Source of the DNA: Klebsiella quasipneumoniae subsp. quasipneumoniae
GTDB lineage: Bacteria; Pseudomonadota; Gammaproteobacteria; Enterobacterales; Enterobacteriaceae
Reading direction: 5' to 3'
Assembly (NCBI RefSeq): GCF_020525925.1
Contig: NZ_CP084876.1
Coordinates: 3,100,001-3,164,000, forward strand
DNA: 64,000 bases
Shown here: piece after piece, positions 57,085 through 64,000 of the stretch
Position numbering within the stretch: the stretch's first letter is position 1
Layout of the letters: the number at the start of each line of letters is the position of its first letter
The notes under the pieces: model-generated
What the model saw: the letters and a program-made list of their open reading frames with translations, nothing else
What the model was told of the DNA's origin: nothing
The model's database searches: none
Made by a program: the position numbers and the translations under genes

Positions 57085-57771
57085 TCAGCAGCAAAGAAAG
57101 ATATATTCATCCTTCCAGTAACGGCCCTGACCAATGATATCCCCGGCCGCAGTGATGAGCCGTTTTTGCTTTTCGGTTTCGATCCCCTCCACAATCACAT
57201 GCCCGGTCAGGGTATGAATAGCCTGTAACAGCCCGGGCAATGCGGGATCGTTTTCTTTGTCCCAGAAATAGTCTTTATCCACTTTGACGCAATCAAAGCG
57301 AAATCGCTCCAGCAGCCGGAACGTCGTTCGTCCGCGACCAAAGTCATCCAGCCAGACCGGGCAAAGCGTCGCCAGCGTGCTCAGCGCCGTCAGTTCACGG
57401 CCAGCGATAAATTCATGAAAATTCTCATTTATTTCCAGAGCAATGTTTTTACAGGAGCGCAGAAAATCACAGAGATAGCGGTCGGTCAGAATAAAATGGC
57501 TTAATAAATCATCAATATTCAGAGAGATCGGCTTATTATCGACCTGGGAAAAATCAAATACGGAAAGCAACTCGATTTGTCGGGTAAATAGTGCAAGCTT
57601 ATCGCTTTCGGTGAGCGTGGAGAAAGAAAACGTGGGCGCTGAGGTGTTATTTTGTGCGGGTGCTATAATGTCTTTAGTGAGCAATTCCCACGAGTGGTAG
57701 CCGCCACCATCGCTAATAGCGGGCTCCAGAACGAAGCGATAAGAGGTATTTTTCACGTTTTCTTTAACCAT
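57085..57771 (-). CDS. Stand-alone EAL-domain protein
   Basis: A 228-residue soluble protein made of a single EAL domain (family length about 240). Most catalytic residues are present despite deviating motifs: Glu29 in WELLTK (for EAL), Asn85 in SLNIDD, Glu113 in LEINEN, Asp142-Asp143 in WLDDFG, Lys163 in VKVDKD, and Glu195 in VEGIET. It could therefore be an active cyclic-di-GMP phosphodiesterase, or a degenerate regulator like YdiV. It resembles MrkJ-type small EAL proteins of Klebsiella but is not next to mrk genes. An AT-rich upstream region may indicate complex control. Confidence 0.85.
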   Translation of the reverse strand: MVKENVKNTSYRFVLEPAISDGGGYHSWELLTKDIIAPAQNNTSAPTFSFSTLTESDKLALFTRQIELLSVFDFSQVDNKPISLNIDDLLSHFILTDRYLCDFLRSCKNIALEINENFHEFIAGRELTALSTLATLCPVWLDDFGRGRTTFRLLERFRFDCVKVDKDYFWDKENDPALPGLLQAIHTLTGHVIVEGIETEKQKRLITAAGDIIGQGRYWKDEYIFLCC

Positions 57772-58232
57772 TTAAAAAATACCAGAAATAAGAAAGGGTT
57801 AAAGCATGTCATATATTTCCCGCTAACAAAAATAGTTTAAAATGATCGATAAGAAACATTCGATAGCTAAAAGCTATCAAGATATAATTTATTGATCGGT
57901 AAAGTGAATTAATATAAATTTGCCCCCGCTGTCAGACCCGCGTAAATCACAATTAAAATATCGTTTCAAACCAGCCAGTTACAAGATAACCCCGCCGCCA
58001 GGCATGGCGACTTCATGCTTTTCCCTGCAGGATAAAAAGCATGGTGTAATAAAAACGAAAAAAACAAGCCGCCAGTTTTTGTCATATTGTTATGCCGAAG
58101 ATGAATAACGCATCACCCGGCACGCCCCGCCGGCCATGCCTTCTGCGGGCGATAAATCAGGCAGCCGGGTCAACGAAACGTCATATTTTCCCGCTACCTT
58201 ACTGGCAGAAAAGGCGAAGCGGGAAAAGGGAA
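57772..58232. other. AT-rich intergenic region upstream of the EAL gene
   Basis: No gene is supported in this 461-bp gap. It has a notable drop in GC content. A perfect palindrome GATAGCT-AAA-AGCTATC lies at 57862-57878, and the nearly repeated GATCGATAA/GATCGGTAA flank it (57845 and 57894). These are candidate operator elements for the EAL gene. The lower GC suggests horizontal input or a nucleoid-protein-bound promoter. Confidence 0.55.
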
Positions 58233-58421
58233 GTGAAAAGAATATACGTGGTTCCGCTGGCGCTGATGCTGATCATGCTCAGCGCCAGCGCGTGGTGGGA
58301 GCCGGCTCCGCGGCATGCCGCCAGAGGGCTGTGCGTCTGGTTTGATGGCGCAATGGTCGACTGCCTGCAGAGGCAGCGGCTGGGCGAAGCGAGGCCCGCT
58401 CACGCGCTGGTCAGACGATAA
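58233..58421 (+). CDS. Possible small exported protein
   Basis: A 62-residue open frame from a GTG preceded by AAAAGGGAA. It begins with a plausible signal peptide (VKRIYVVPLALMLIMLSAS, cleavage near SASA) and continues with RGLCVWFDGAMVDC, containing two cysteines. No family is recognised. Its 3' end overlaps the convergent hypothetical gene by 22 bp. Support is limited to the signal-peptide-like start and ribosome-binding site; a longer frame from 58092 is unlikely. Confidence 0.45.
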   Translation: MKRIYVVPLALMLIMLSASAWWEPAPRHAARGLCVWFDGAMVDCLQRQRLGEARPAHALVRR

Positions 58422-59032
58422 ACCGGTACCCGCCGGGTGGTATTGAACAGATTGTCGCTGACCTCCACCTCCTCAGTGACAATAGCCATCCCGGACCGGC
58501 GCAGCTGGGCAATGTCCGCCGCCACCCGCTGGCTGCCGAACCAGAACAGGGCATCAAGCGCGGTAACCGGCAGGCCGGCGATTAATGCCTGGCGGAGTCG
58601 ATCCCGGGCAGGTTTAATCTCCCGGGCGATCTGCTGGTACGGTGCCGCCGTCAGGCCCGTCGCTTCGACGCGACGAATGCGGTTTGTCAGGTGGTAATGA
58701 AAGCTCTCCGGTACAGCCTGTAAATCCTGCTTCAAACTGTAGACGCAGCCGTAACGTTTGCCGTTGAAAACGGCGGCTTTACGGCTGAGCTGCAGCGTCT
58801 CGCGGACGTCGGCGATCAGCTGCGGCGCGCGCACCAGCAGCAGGCGAAAAGGCAGCTCGAAGCTGGTGACATAGTCGACGTTCAGTAACGCAATGCGCAG
58901 GCGCTCCTCTGCCCCGGCCTGCAGCTGACGGCACTCCTGATAGACTTCGCGCCACTGCTCCCGCAGCCGCGACGTTTCACCGGCTTCGGTAAACTGGTAT
59001 TTTTCAATATCGTAATCAACTCTCCCGGCCAC
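58400..59032 (-). CDS. Hypothetical protein with C-terminal winged-helix-like region
   Basis: An unrecognised 210-residue cytoplasmic protein, no signal peptide or membrane segment. The first 150 residues are mostly helical and charged. The final 50, including ALIAGLPVTALDALFWFGSQ and RRSGMAIVTEEVEVSD followed by RRVPVYRL, look like a winged helix with a beta wing, so it may bind DNA. Start MAGRVDYDIEKYQF lacks a strong ribosome-binding site. It is downstream of a 34-codon gene on the same strand but 86 bp apart. Confidence 0.7.
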   Translation of the reverse strand: MAGRVDYDIEKYQFTEAGETSRLREQWREVYQECRQLQAGAEERLRIALLNVDYVTSFELPFRLLLVRAPQLIADVRETLQLSRKAAVFNGKRYGCVYSLKQDLQAVPESFHYHLTNRIRRVEATGLTAAPYQQIAREIKPARDRLRQALIAGLPVTALDALFWFGSQRVAADIAQLRRSGMAIVTEEVEVSDNLFNTTRRVPVYRLTSA

Positions 59033-59118
59033 CGCGCATTCCTTCCTGAATCAGTCCCGGCGTTATACTATCATCCTCCGGCGCTGTACCCTACGCCGAG
59101 CGCCGTCGCCGCTGTCGG

Positions 59119-59223
59119 TTATTTACGATAAAGATAACGGGTGATGACCACATCAAGAACAAACAGCAGGAAAATAACGCTGCTTAACCACAATAAGCCT
59201 GCGAATAAATCAAGTAATTGCAT
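59119..59223 (-). CDS. Unnamed 34-residue membrane protein
   Basis: A short gene reading MQLLDLFAGLLWLSSVIFLL, then FVLDVVITRYLYRK. It is a single hydrophobic span followed by a basic tail, the typical topology of small enterobacterial membrane proteins. GAGGG lies 8 bases before the ATG, and the stop is immediately followed by non-coding DNA. I recall no named homologue. It is separated from the gene downstream by 86 bp and upstream by a 377-bp gap. Function unknown. Confidence 0.65.
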   Translation of the reverse strand: MQLLDLFAGLLWLSSVIFLLFVLDVVITRYLYRK

Positions 59224-59600
59224 CGTTGTTCCCTCGCCGTTGGCCATAAAATATAAAGCCCCATCACCATAAAGTAGTTAAGAACTACCTTAACAGCCAC
59301 AGAATAAAAATTATTTAGCGATATGAAATCCCGAGCCCTTGCAGGTTCATTTTACTGACATCAAATTGTCATCAAACAATGTCTATCATCAGCCGACGCC
59401 ACAGGATTGTTCCTGCCGTCATGGTATCGCCGGCAAACGCGCGACCGCACGGTTTAACAACACGGAATAATATCGCCCTACCCCACTCTTACTGTCATTG
59501 CATAATCTTATATCAGGCCCCATTGCCATTCTGCTGAATAATCCGGAAAGCGCGATAAGTCATAAACGCCCTGCTGATTGGTTGACCATGGAGAAATACG
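59224..59600. other. Intergenic region upstream of the 34-codon gene
   Basis: No gene in this 377-bp gap. It shows the inverted repeat TGACA-TCAAAT-TGTCA at 59356-59371 and AT-rich tracts near 59250-59320, consistent with divergent promoters for the 34-codon gene and the 65-residue gene downstream. Confidence 0.55.
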
Positions 59601-59798
59601 ATGCCCAGCGAAAAAGCCCGCAGCCTTGACCATTTCTATGAATTACTGGCGACAGGACAACATCAGAAAATTGAACTCGATTTCGACGTCGCCGCGGACG
59701 ATTTTTTTAAAATCGCCACCGAGTTTGGCGACATTGGCGCGAGGATCACCCGGCTGAATGAGCGATTTATTATTAAGATCAAGTCGCCGAAAGCCTAA
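59601..59798 (+). CDS. Hypothetical small cytoplasmic protein
   Basis: A 65-residue protein, MPSEKARSLDHFYELLATGQ at the start, of unrecognised family. GGAG lies 7 bases upstream of the ATG. The predicted order is helix, strand, helix, strand (IELDFD, DDFFKIATEFG, ERFIIKIKSP), a small alpha/beta fold. Highly charged, no cysteines. It is convergent with the AraC regulator and appears monocistronic. Confidence 0.7.
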   Translation: MPSEKARSLDHFYELLATGQHQKIELDFDVAADDFFKIATEFGDIGARITRLNERFIIKIKSPKA

Positions 59799-59857
59799 GC
59801 CCCTGCCCGCCCTCTCTGCCGGGCGTCAGGCCAGCGGTCGTCGCCCGTCCCTTTTTC

Positions 59858-60652
59858 TTAACGAGTGCCGGTCTGCCGTTCGGCAAAATAGTGCGCCGGC
59901 GTCGTCCCCATCGTTTTTTTAAACAGGGTAATGAAAGCATTCACCGACTCATACCCCAGCTTAGCCGCCACGTTTTGTACCGAAACGCCGCTGGCCAGCT
60001 CCTGCAGGGCAATAATCAGATGCAGCTGCTGGCGCCAGCGTCCGAAGGTGAGGCCGGTCTCCCGCTGCATCAGGCGCGCCAGGGAGCGTTCACTCAGCGC
60101 CAGACGTTTCGCCCACACCGGCAGGGTACTGCGATCGTCTGGATGACTCACCAGCCTGTCGGCCATGGCGCGTATTTTGGGGTGCGCTGAGACGGGCAGA
60201 TTCAGGCGCTGCGCCGGCATGGTCGCCAGCTCGTCAAGGGTCACCCGGGTCAGTCTCCCGGCATGGCTATCCGCCGCGTAGTCCGCCCCTTCGCGGGTGA
60301 GCCGCCCCACCAGCTCATGGATCAGGGAAGAGAGCGCCAGCGCGCAGCAGCTGTCGGGCAGCGCCGCCGCCCCGGGTTCAATAAACAGGTAGTTGAGGCG
60401 CGCGTTCCAGGTGGCGGTCACACTGTGGGCAATACCGCCCGGGATCCATACCGCGCAGCGAGGCGGCACGATCCACAGGTTATTTTCCGCCCGACAACGC
60501 ACCGCGCCATACAGCACGATAATCAGTTGTCCTTTGCGATGGCTATGCACCGGCACTTCGGCTTCATACTCGACAAAATCAAGATGGCGCGCGACGGCCG
60601 GGCAGGAAGACGCGTCCGGATCGTACAGCGTATTGGCAAAAGGTGATGGCAT
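59858..60652 (-). CDS. AraC-family regulator, NimR paralogue
   Basis: A 264-residue AraC regulator, the same length as NimR. Shared blocks with NimR include [20 protein letters not shown] (Nim[12 protein letters not shown]), FIEPGAAALPDSCCAL (Nim[17 protein letters not shown]) and the helix-turn-helix ALSERSLARLMQRETGLTF. The start MPSPFANTLYDP is chosen on length; a 22-residue extension upstream is possible. It is divergent from the FUSC-DUF1656-HlyD efflux operon over 77 bp and likely regulates it, mirroring NimR and NimT. Confidence 0.9.
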   Translation of the reverse strand: MPSPFANTLYDPDASSCPAVARHLDFVEYEAEVPVHSHRKGQLIIVLYGAVRCRAENNLWIVPPRCAVWIPGGIAHSVTATWNARLNYLFIEPGAAALPDSCCALALSSLIHELVGRLTREGADYAADSHAGRLTRVTLDELATMPAQRLNLPVSAHPKIRAMADRLVSHPDDRSTLPVWAKRLALSERSLARLMQRETGLTFGRWRQQLHLIIALQELASGVSVQNVAAKLGYESVNAFITLFKKTMGTTPAHYFAERQTGTR

Positions 60653-60729
60653 ACGGTTGGCAAGATTCAGGTATTTTTTGACAGAATAGAGTATTTCTCC
60701 GCAAGCGCAAGCCGGCAATAATCGGCGGC

Positions 60730-62787
60730 ATGAACATCATCCTCTTTCGTCAGGCCCGCTGGCTGCGGGCCGCAGGCGCCGTCGCGCGCCGTTTCATGCC
60801 GCAAACACCCTCAGCCGCGCTGCGCAGCGATGGCCAGGCGGTGATCTATGCCGCGAAGAGTTTCGCCGCGGCGATGCTGGCTTACTATCTTGCGCTCTCC
60901 ATCGGTCTGCAGCGGCCTTCCTGGGCCATCATCACCGTCTATATCGTCTCGCAGACCTCGGCGGGCGCCTCGTTGAGCCGTAGCGTCTATCGGCTGGTCG
61001 GGACCGTCGTCGGCGCGGCGGCCACCGTGATCATCGTGCCCACCTTCGTTAACCAGCCGATCCTGTGCAGCGTCATGCTGGCCCTGTGGATCGCGGGTAG
61101 CCTCTGCCTGTCCCTGCTTGAACGCACGCCGCGCGGGTACGCCTTCCTGCTGGCGGGTTACACCGCGAGCCTGATTGGCTTTCCCGCCGTCTCCGCGCCC
61201 GGGACGATCTTTGACCTCGCCGTCACCCGGGTGGAAGAGATCGCCATCGGTATCTTATGCGCCGGCCTGATCCATCGCTTCGTGCTGCCGGTGCGCATCG
61301 CCGGGCGGTTTAACAGCACGCTGGCACAGACGCTGGCAACCGCCCGCCAGCGGATCGCCGATACGCTGGCAGGCAAGCCGGTGGCGGCGGAAACGCTGCG
61401 GCTGGCGCTGAGCCTGCAGTTTCTCCAGGGCATCAACCACCACCTGCCCTGGGATGACGGCCTGTCTGTCCCTCACCGCCAGGCGAGAAGAGCGATCCAC
61501 GACCGGCTGGCGCGACTGTTGATCGTCAATGGCGAATTATATGACCGTTTACAGCGGAGCGGGCCGCCACCTGACGACCTGCAGGCGCTGCTGGCGGAGG
61601 CAGAGGCCTGGCTAACAGGCCCGCAAGCCGCCAGGTCGGCGCCCTCGGCAGACGGACTTCTCTCCCGCTGCGAGCGGCTCATCGCCCGGTACGCTGCTGA
61701 CGCGCAGACCATGGACGAGGCGCTGCGGCTCAGCCTGGCGCGCCATCTGGCGGAAGCCATCCGCCTCCTGCAGGAGAGCGAGCGGCTGGCGAAGGCGGTT
61801 TATCGCCGGCGGTCGCCTGCCCTGCCCCCCGACGCCGGCGCGGCGAAGGGTTATGTTTTCCATCGCGATCCGCTCAGCGCCCTGCGGACTTCCTTCGGCG
61901 CCTTCGTCATCATCCTTAGCGGCTGCCTGATCTGGATAGGATCCGCCTGGCCCGATGGCGGCACCGCGGTCTCGATCCTCGGGGTCTGCTGTAGCCTGTT
62001 CGCCAGCTTCGACGCGCCGGCGGCGCATCTGGTGAAATACCTGATCGGCTGCGTGTGGGGCGTGCTGTTCAGCCTGCTCTACAGCTTCGTCCTGCTGCCG
62101 CAGGTGAACGAATTTGCGCTGCTGGCGGCGGTGCTCGCCCCGGTCTATCTGCTGGCCGGCTCGCTGCAGGCGCGGCCAGCCACCACCTTTATGGCGATGG
62201 GCATCACCCTGACGCTGCCGATATTGTGCGAGCTGGGGGCCAGCTACCGCGGCGACTTCGCGACGGCGATCAATACCGCGCTCGCGCTGTTTATCGCCGT
62301 CGGTTATGCGGCGTTTGGTATGCGCCTGCTGCAAACCGTGCAGGCGGAAACCGCTATCCGTCGTCTGCTGACGCTGTGCCAGCGCGATATCCGCCGTGCC
62401 GCTCGCGGCCGGCTGGCGCACAATGCCCACCGCTGGACCAACCTGATGATCGACCGTACCGCATTACTGCTGCCCCGCCTGCCGCAGAGCGGACCGGCAG
62501 CCGGTCAGTTGCTTGACACGATGCTGCGCGATATTCGTACCGGTCTCGCCGTGATCCATCTGCGCCGTCGCTATCAGCAGGCGGACAGTGCGTCGGCGGA
62601 CGCAGTGCAAGCGCTCCTGGATGCGCTGAACCCGCAGCCGGACATGACGGCCCTGGAGCAACCGGTCAATGCGCTGCTGGCCCAGGCTTTACCGGCGACC
62701 GATGCCGCCTCGCGCGAACGCGCGGAAGCGCTCATCGCGCTGTATTGCGCCTTACACCTGCCTGAGGAGAGCCAGAACCATGCGTGA
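60730..62787 (+). CDS. FUSC-family inner-membrane efflux protein (AaeB-like)
   Basis: A 685-residue inner-membrane protein of the fusaric acid resistance/aromatic acid exporter family. Two membrane halves, each of about five to six spans (residues about 40-185 and 385-535), are each followed by a helical cytoplasmic region. The N-terminal half begins AAKSFAAAMLAYYLALSIGLQRPSWAIITVYI, typical of FUSC/AaeB (hallmark pattern). It is first gene of an operon with the DUF1656 and HlyD genes; its stop overlaps the next gene by 8 bp. Likely substrates are aromatic acids or other weak acids. Confidence 0.92.
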   Translation: MNIILFRQARWLRAAGAVARRFMPQTPSAALRSDGQAVIYAAKSFAAAMLAYYLALSIGLQRPSWAIITVYIVSQTSAGASLSRSVYRLVGTVVGAAATVIIVPTFVNQPILCSVMLALWIAGSLCLSLLERTPRGYAFLLAGYTASLIGFPAVSAPGTIFDLAVTRVEEIAIGILCAGLIHRFVLPVRIAGRFNSTLAQTLATARQRIADTLAGKPVAAETLRLALSLQFLQGINHHLPWDDGLSVPHRQARRAIHDRLARLLIVNGELYDRLQRSGPPPDDLQALLAEAEAWLTGPQAARSAPSADGLLSRCERLIARYAADAQTMDEALRLSLARHLAEAIRLLQESERLAKAVYRRRSPALPPDAGAAKGYVFHRDPLSALRTSFGAFVIILSGCLIWIGSAWPDGGTAVSILGVCCSLFASFDAPAAHLVKYLIGCVWGVLFSLLYSFVLLPQVNEFALLAAVLAPVYLLAGSLQARPATTFMAMGITLTLPILCELGASYRGDFATAINTALALFIAVGYAAFGMRLLQTVQAETAIRRLLTLCQRDIRRAARGRLAHNAHRWTNLMIDRTALLLPRLPQSGPAAGQLLDTMLRDIRTGLAVIHLRRRYQQADSASADAVQALLDALNPQPDMTALEQPVNALLAQALPATDAASRERAEALIALYCALHLPEESQNHA

Positions 62788-62992
62788 CCTCGCGCTGGGC
62801 GGGGTATTTTTCCCCGGCCTGCTGATTGTCGGCCTTATCGCCCTGCTCGCTACACTGTTGCTGCAACCGCTTATCTTCTCCGCCCGCGGCCCGGGTCGCC
62901 TGCCGTGCCGGCCGCTGTGGGGACTGTCCCTTTTTATCGCGCTTTTCTTCCTGCTCCTGCAGGGCGTTCACACGCTGGGGTTATCCGTATGA
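62780..62992 (+). CDS. DUF1656 small membrane protein (AaeX-like)
   Basis: A 70-residue inner-membrane protein with two hydrophobic spans (PGLLIVGLIALLATLLLQPL and LWGLSLFIALFFLLLQGVHT). DUF1656 proteins are standard small companions of FUSC/HlyD efflux operons, as AaeX is in aaeXAB. It overlaps the FUSC gene by 8 bp and the HlyD gene by 4 bp (ATGA), so all three are tightly coupled. The role is probably assembly or stability of the pump. Confidence 0.9.
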   Translation: MRDLALGGVFFPGLLIVGLIALLATLLLQPLIFSARGPGRLPCRPLWGLSLFIALFFLLLQGVHTLGLSV

Positions 62993-63909
62993 CACTGTAT
63001 CTGACACTTCTGGGCCGCTATGCCCTGACCTTAGGCGCCGCCGCCGCCGCCGCGCTACTGGCTTTCATTTTCTGGAAACAGGAGGCGCAGACGCCCTGGA
63101 CCCGCGATGGCCGGATGCGGGCCGACGTGGTGCAGATCGCCCCCAATGTCTCGGGGCCGGTGGCCAGCGTGGCGGTGAAAGACAACCAGTGGGTCAATCG
63201 GGGAGAGGTACTCTATACCATCGATCCGCGCTGGCTGAAGCTGGCGGTCAGCAGCGCTCAGGCGGAGGTGGAAGCCCGACGCCAGGAGATGGCGATGCGC
63301 CAGGATGCCGCCAGACGTCGGGCGCAGATCCAGGGCGTCATCTCCAGCGAAGATCTGAAACAGACCAACAGCGCGGCCAGCGTCGCGGCCGCTAACTACC
63401 AGGGCGCGCTGGCGGCACTGGCGCTGGCGCAGCTGAATGTAGCGCATGCCACCGTGCGGGCGCCGGTATCCGGCTACGTGACCCATCTCCGGCTGCGCCC
63501 CGGCGACTATGCCACCGCCGGGGTGACGACAGTCGCCATTATCGATGGTCAGAGCTTCTGGGTGGTGGGGTATTTTGAAGAGACCCGTCTGCGCCACATC
63601 CACATTGGCGATACCGCGCACATCACGCTGATGGGCTACGACCCTGTTATTACCGGCCATGTGGAGAGCATCGGGCACGGGATCGGCGATACCAATGATG
63701 AAACCGGCGCCCTGGGCCTGCCGCAGGTCGAGCCAACGTTCAGTTGGGTGCGGCTGGCGCAGCGTGTGCCGGTGCGTATCCATATCGATACCCTGCCCGC
63801 AGGGGTGGAGCGGGTCGCCGGTCTGTCCGCGACCATTTCGGTCATCCCTGACCGGACGGCGCGGCACGCCGGTCAATCATCAATAGCCGACTTGCTGTCC
63901 TCTCAGTGA
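62989..63909 (+). CDS. HlyD-family periplasmic adaptor subunit (AaeA-like)
   Basis: A 306-residue membrane-fusion protein with an N-terminal anchor (YALTLGAAAAAALLAFIFW). Biotinyl-lipoyl-like halves are VVQIAPNVSGPVASVAVKDNQ and ATVRAPVSGYVTHLRLRPGDY, separated by a helical hairpin rich in A, Q and R. The ATG overlaps the DUF1656 stop. It should link the FUSC pump to an outer-membrane channel such as TolC. Order pump-DUF1656-adaptor differs from E. coli aaeXAB. It overlaps the convergent gene at 63903 by 7 bp. Confidence 0.92.
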   Translation: MTLYLTLLGRYALTLGAAAAAALLAFIFWKQEAQTPWTRDGRMRADVVQIAPNVSGPVASVAVKDNQWVNRGEVLYTIDPRWLKLAVSSAQAEVEARRQEMAMRQDAARRRAQIQGVISSEDLKQTNSAASVAAANYQGALAALALAQLNVAHATVRAPVSGYVTHLRLRPGDYATAGVTTVAIIDGQSFWVVGYFEETRLRHIHIGDTAHITLMGYDPVITGHVESIGHGIGDTNDETGALGLPQVEPTFSWVRLAQRVPVRIHIDTLPAGVERVAGLSATISVIPDRTARHAGQSSIADLLSSQ

Positions 63910-64000
63910 TAGCCTTCGCTGCCGGACACTTTGCCGCGAAAGACGTAATAGCTCCAGGCGGTATACATCAGGATCACCGGGATGATCAGCAGCGCCCCCG
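63903..64000 (-). CDS. Cytochrome bd-type oxidase subunit II, C-terminal 32 residues (cut by window edge)
   Basis: The frame enters from the right edge and ends GALLIIPVILMYTAWSYYVF, then RGKVSGSEGYH and TGA. The LMYTAWSYYVFRGKV segment is the last membrane helix and tail typical of CydB/CioB-like quinol oxidase subunit II. It is a terminal-oxidase component at the inner membrane. The tail, ending in EGYH, is unlike E. coli CydB or AppB, pointing to a CioB/YthB-like or third bd oxidase. Only the 3' end is present. Confidence 0.75.
   Translation of the reverse strand, partial: GALLIIPVILMYTAWSYYVFRGKVSGSEGYH

Overview
The window is about 64 kb of high-GC (roughly 57-60% by eye) enterobacterial chromosome. 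Gene content and order match the terminus-proximal part of Klebsiella chromosomes (K. pneumoniae complex most likely), which corresponds to the 39-40 min region of Escherichia coli. Near-identity of selD, sppA, ansA, gapA, yeaD, yeaG, yeaH, yeaL, nimT and leuE products to remembered E. coli proteins supports this. The species is an inference. No rRNA, tRNA, CRISPR array, insertion sequence or prophage was recognised.

Layout. 1-14.4 kb is core housekeeping: topB (cut by the left edge), selD, class A acid phosphatase phoC, ydjA, sppA, the ansA-pncA pair, a GH18 chitinase, yajD, yeaC, msrB, gapA, yeaD and yeaE. 14.4-20.6 kb holds mipA, the yeaG-yeaH stress kinase pair behind a well-formed sigma-54 promoter, an orphan lipoprotein, a glutathione peroxidase and a small monooxygenase.

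20.8-36.1 kb is accessory. It has a LysR/MFS pair; a seven-gene minus-strand cluster (RpiR regulator, class III aminotransferase, carboxymuconolactone-decarboxylase-like protein, glutamine-type ABC importer, C45 acyltransferase-like hydrolase); an AraC/SDR pair; a LysR/old-yellow-enzyme/NTF2-like group; and an SDR/LysR pair. 36.1-38.3 kb is an SOS module in which umuDC and a dinI-like gene diverge, each with a LexA box. A family-9 glycosyltransferase follows.

39.9-48.9 kb returns to the E. coli-like yea/yoa order: yeaK, yeaL, nimR, nimT, a class-I amidotransferase, DUF523, yeaO, yoaF, dgcP, yoaK, yoaJ, a His-rich mini-lipoprotein, a small membrane protein, leuE and an lpxP-type acyltransferase. 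49.5-64 kb has a periplasmic asparaginase, an HD-GYP gene followed by a membrane GGDEF gene, a LysR gene divergent from a gallate-type UbiD decarboxylase, a Spy/CpxP-like protein, a stand-alone EAL gene, several small or hypothetical genes, and a NimR-like regulator divergent from an FUSC/DUF1656/HlyD efflux operon. The 3' end of a cytochrome bd subunit II gene lies at the right edge.

Common themes are divergent regulator/effector pairs, a concentration of cyclic-di-GMP genes (dgcP, HD-GYP, GGDEF and EAL within 12.6 kb), and several very short genes (24-41 codons) that are easily missed. The most noteworthy items are the RpiR-C45 cluster with its paired operator-like repeats, an orphan intrinsic terminator upstream of dgcP that may mark a small RNA or attenuator, and an unnamed 34-residue membrane protein.
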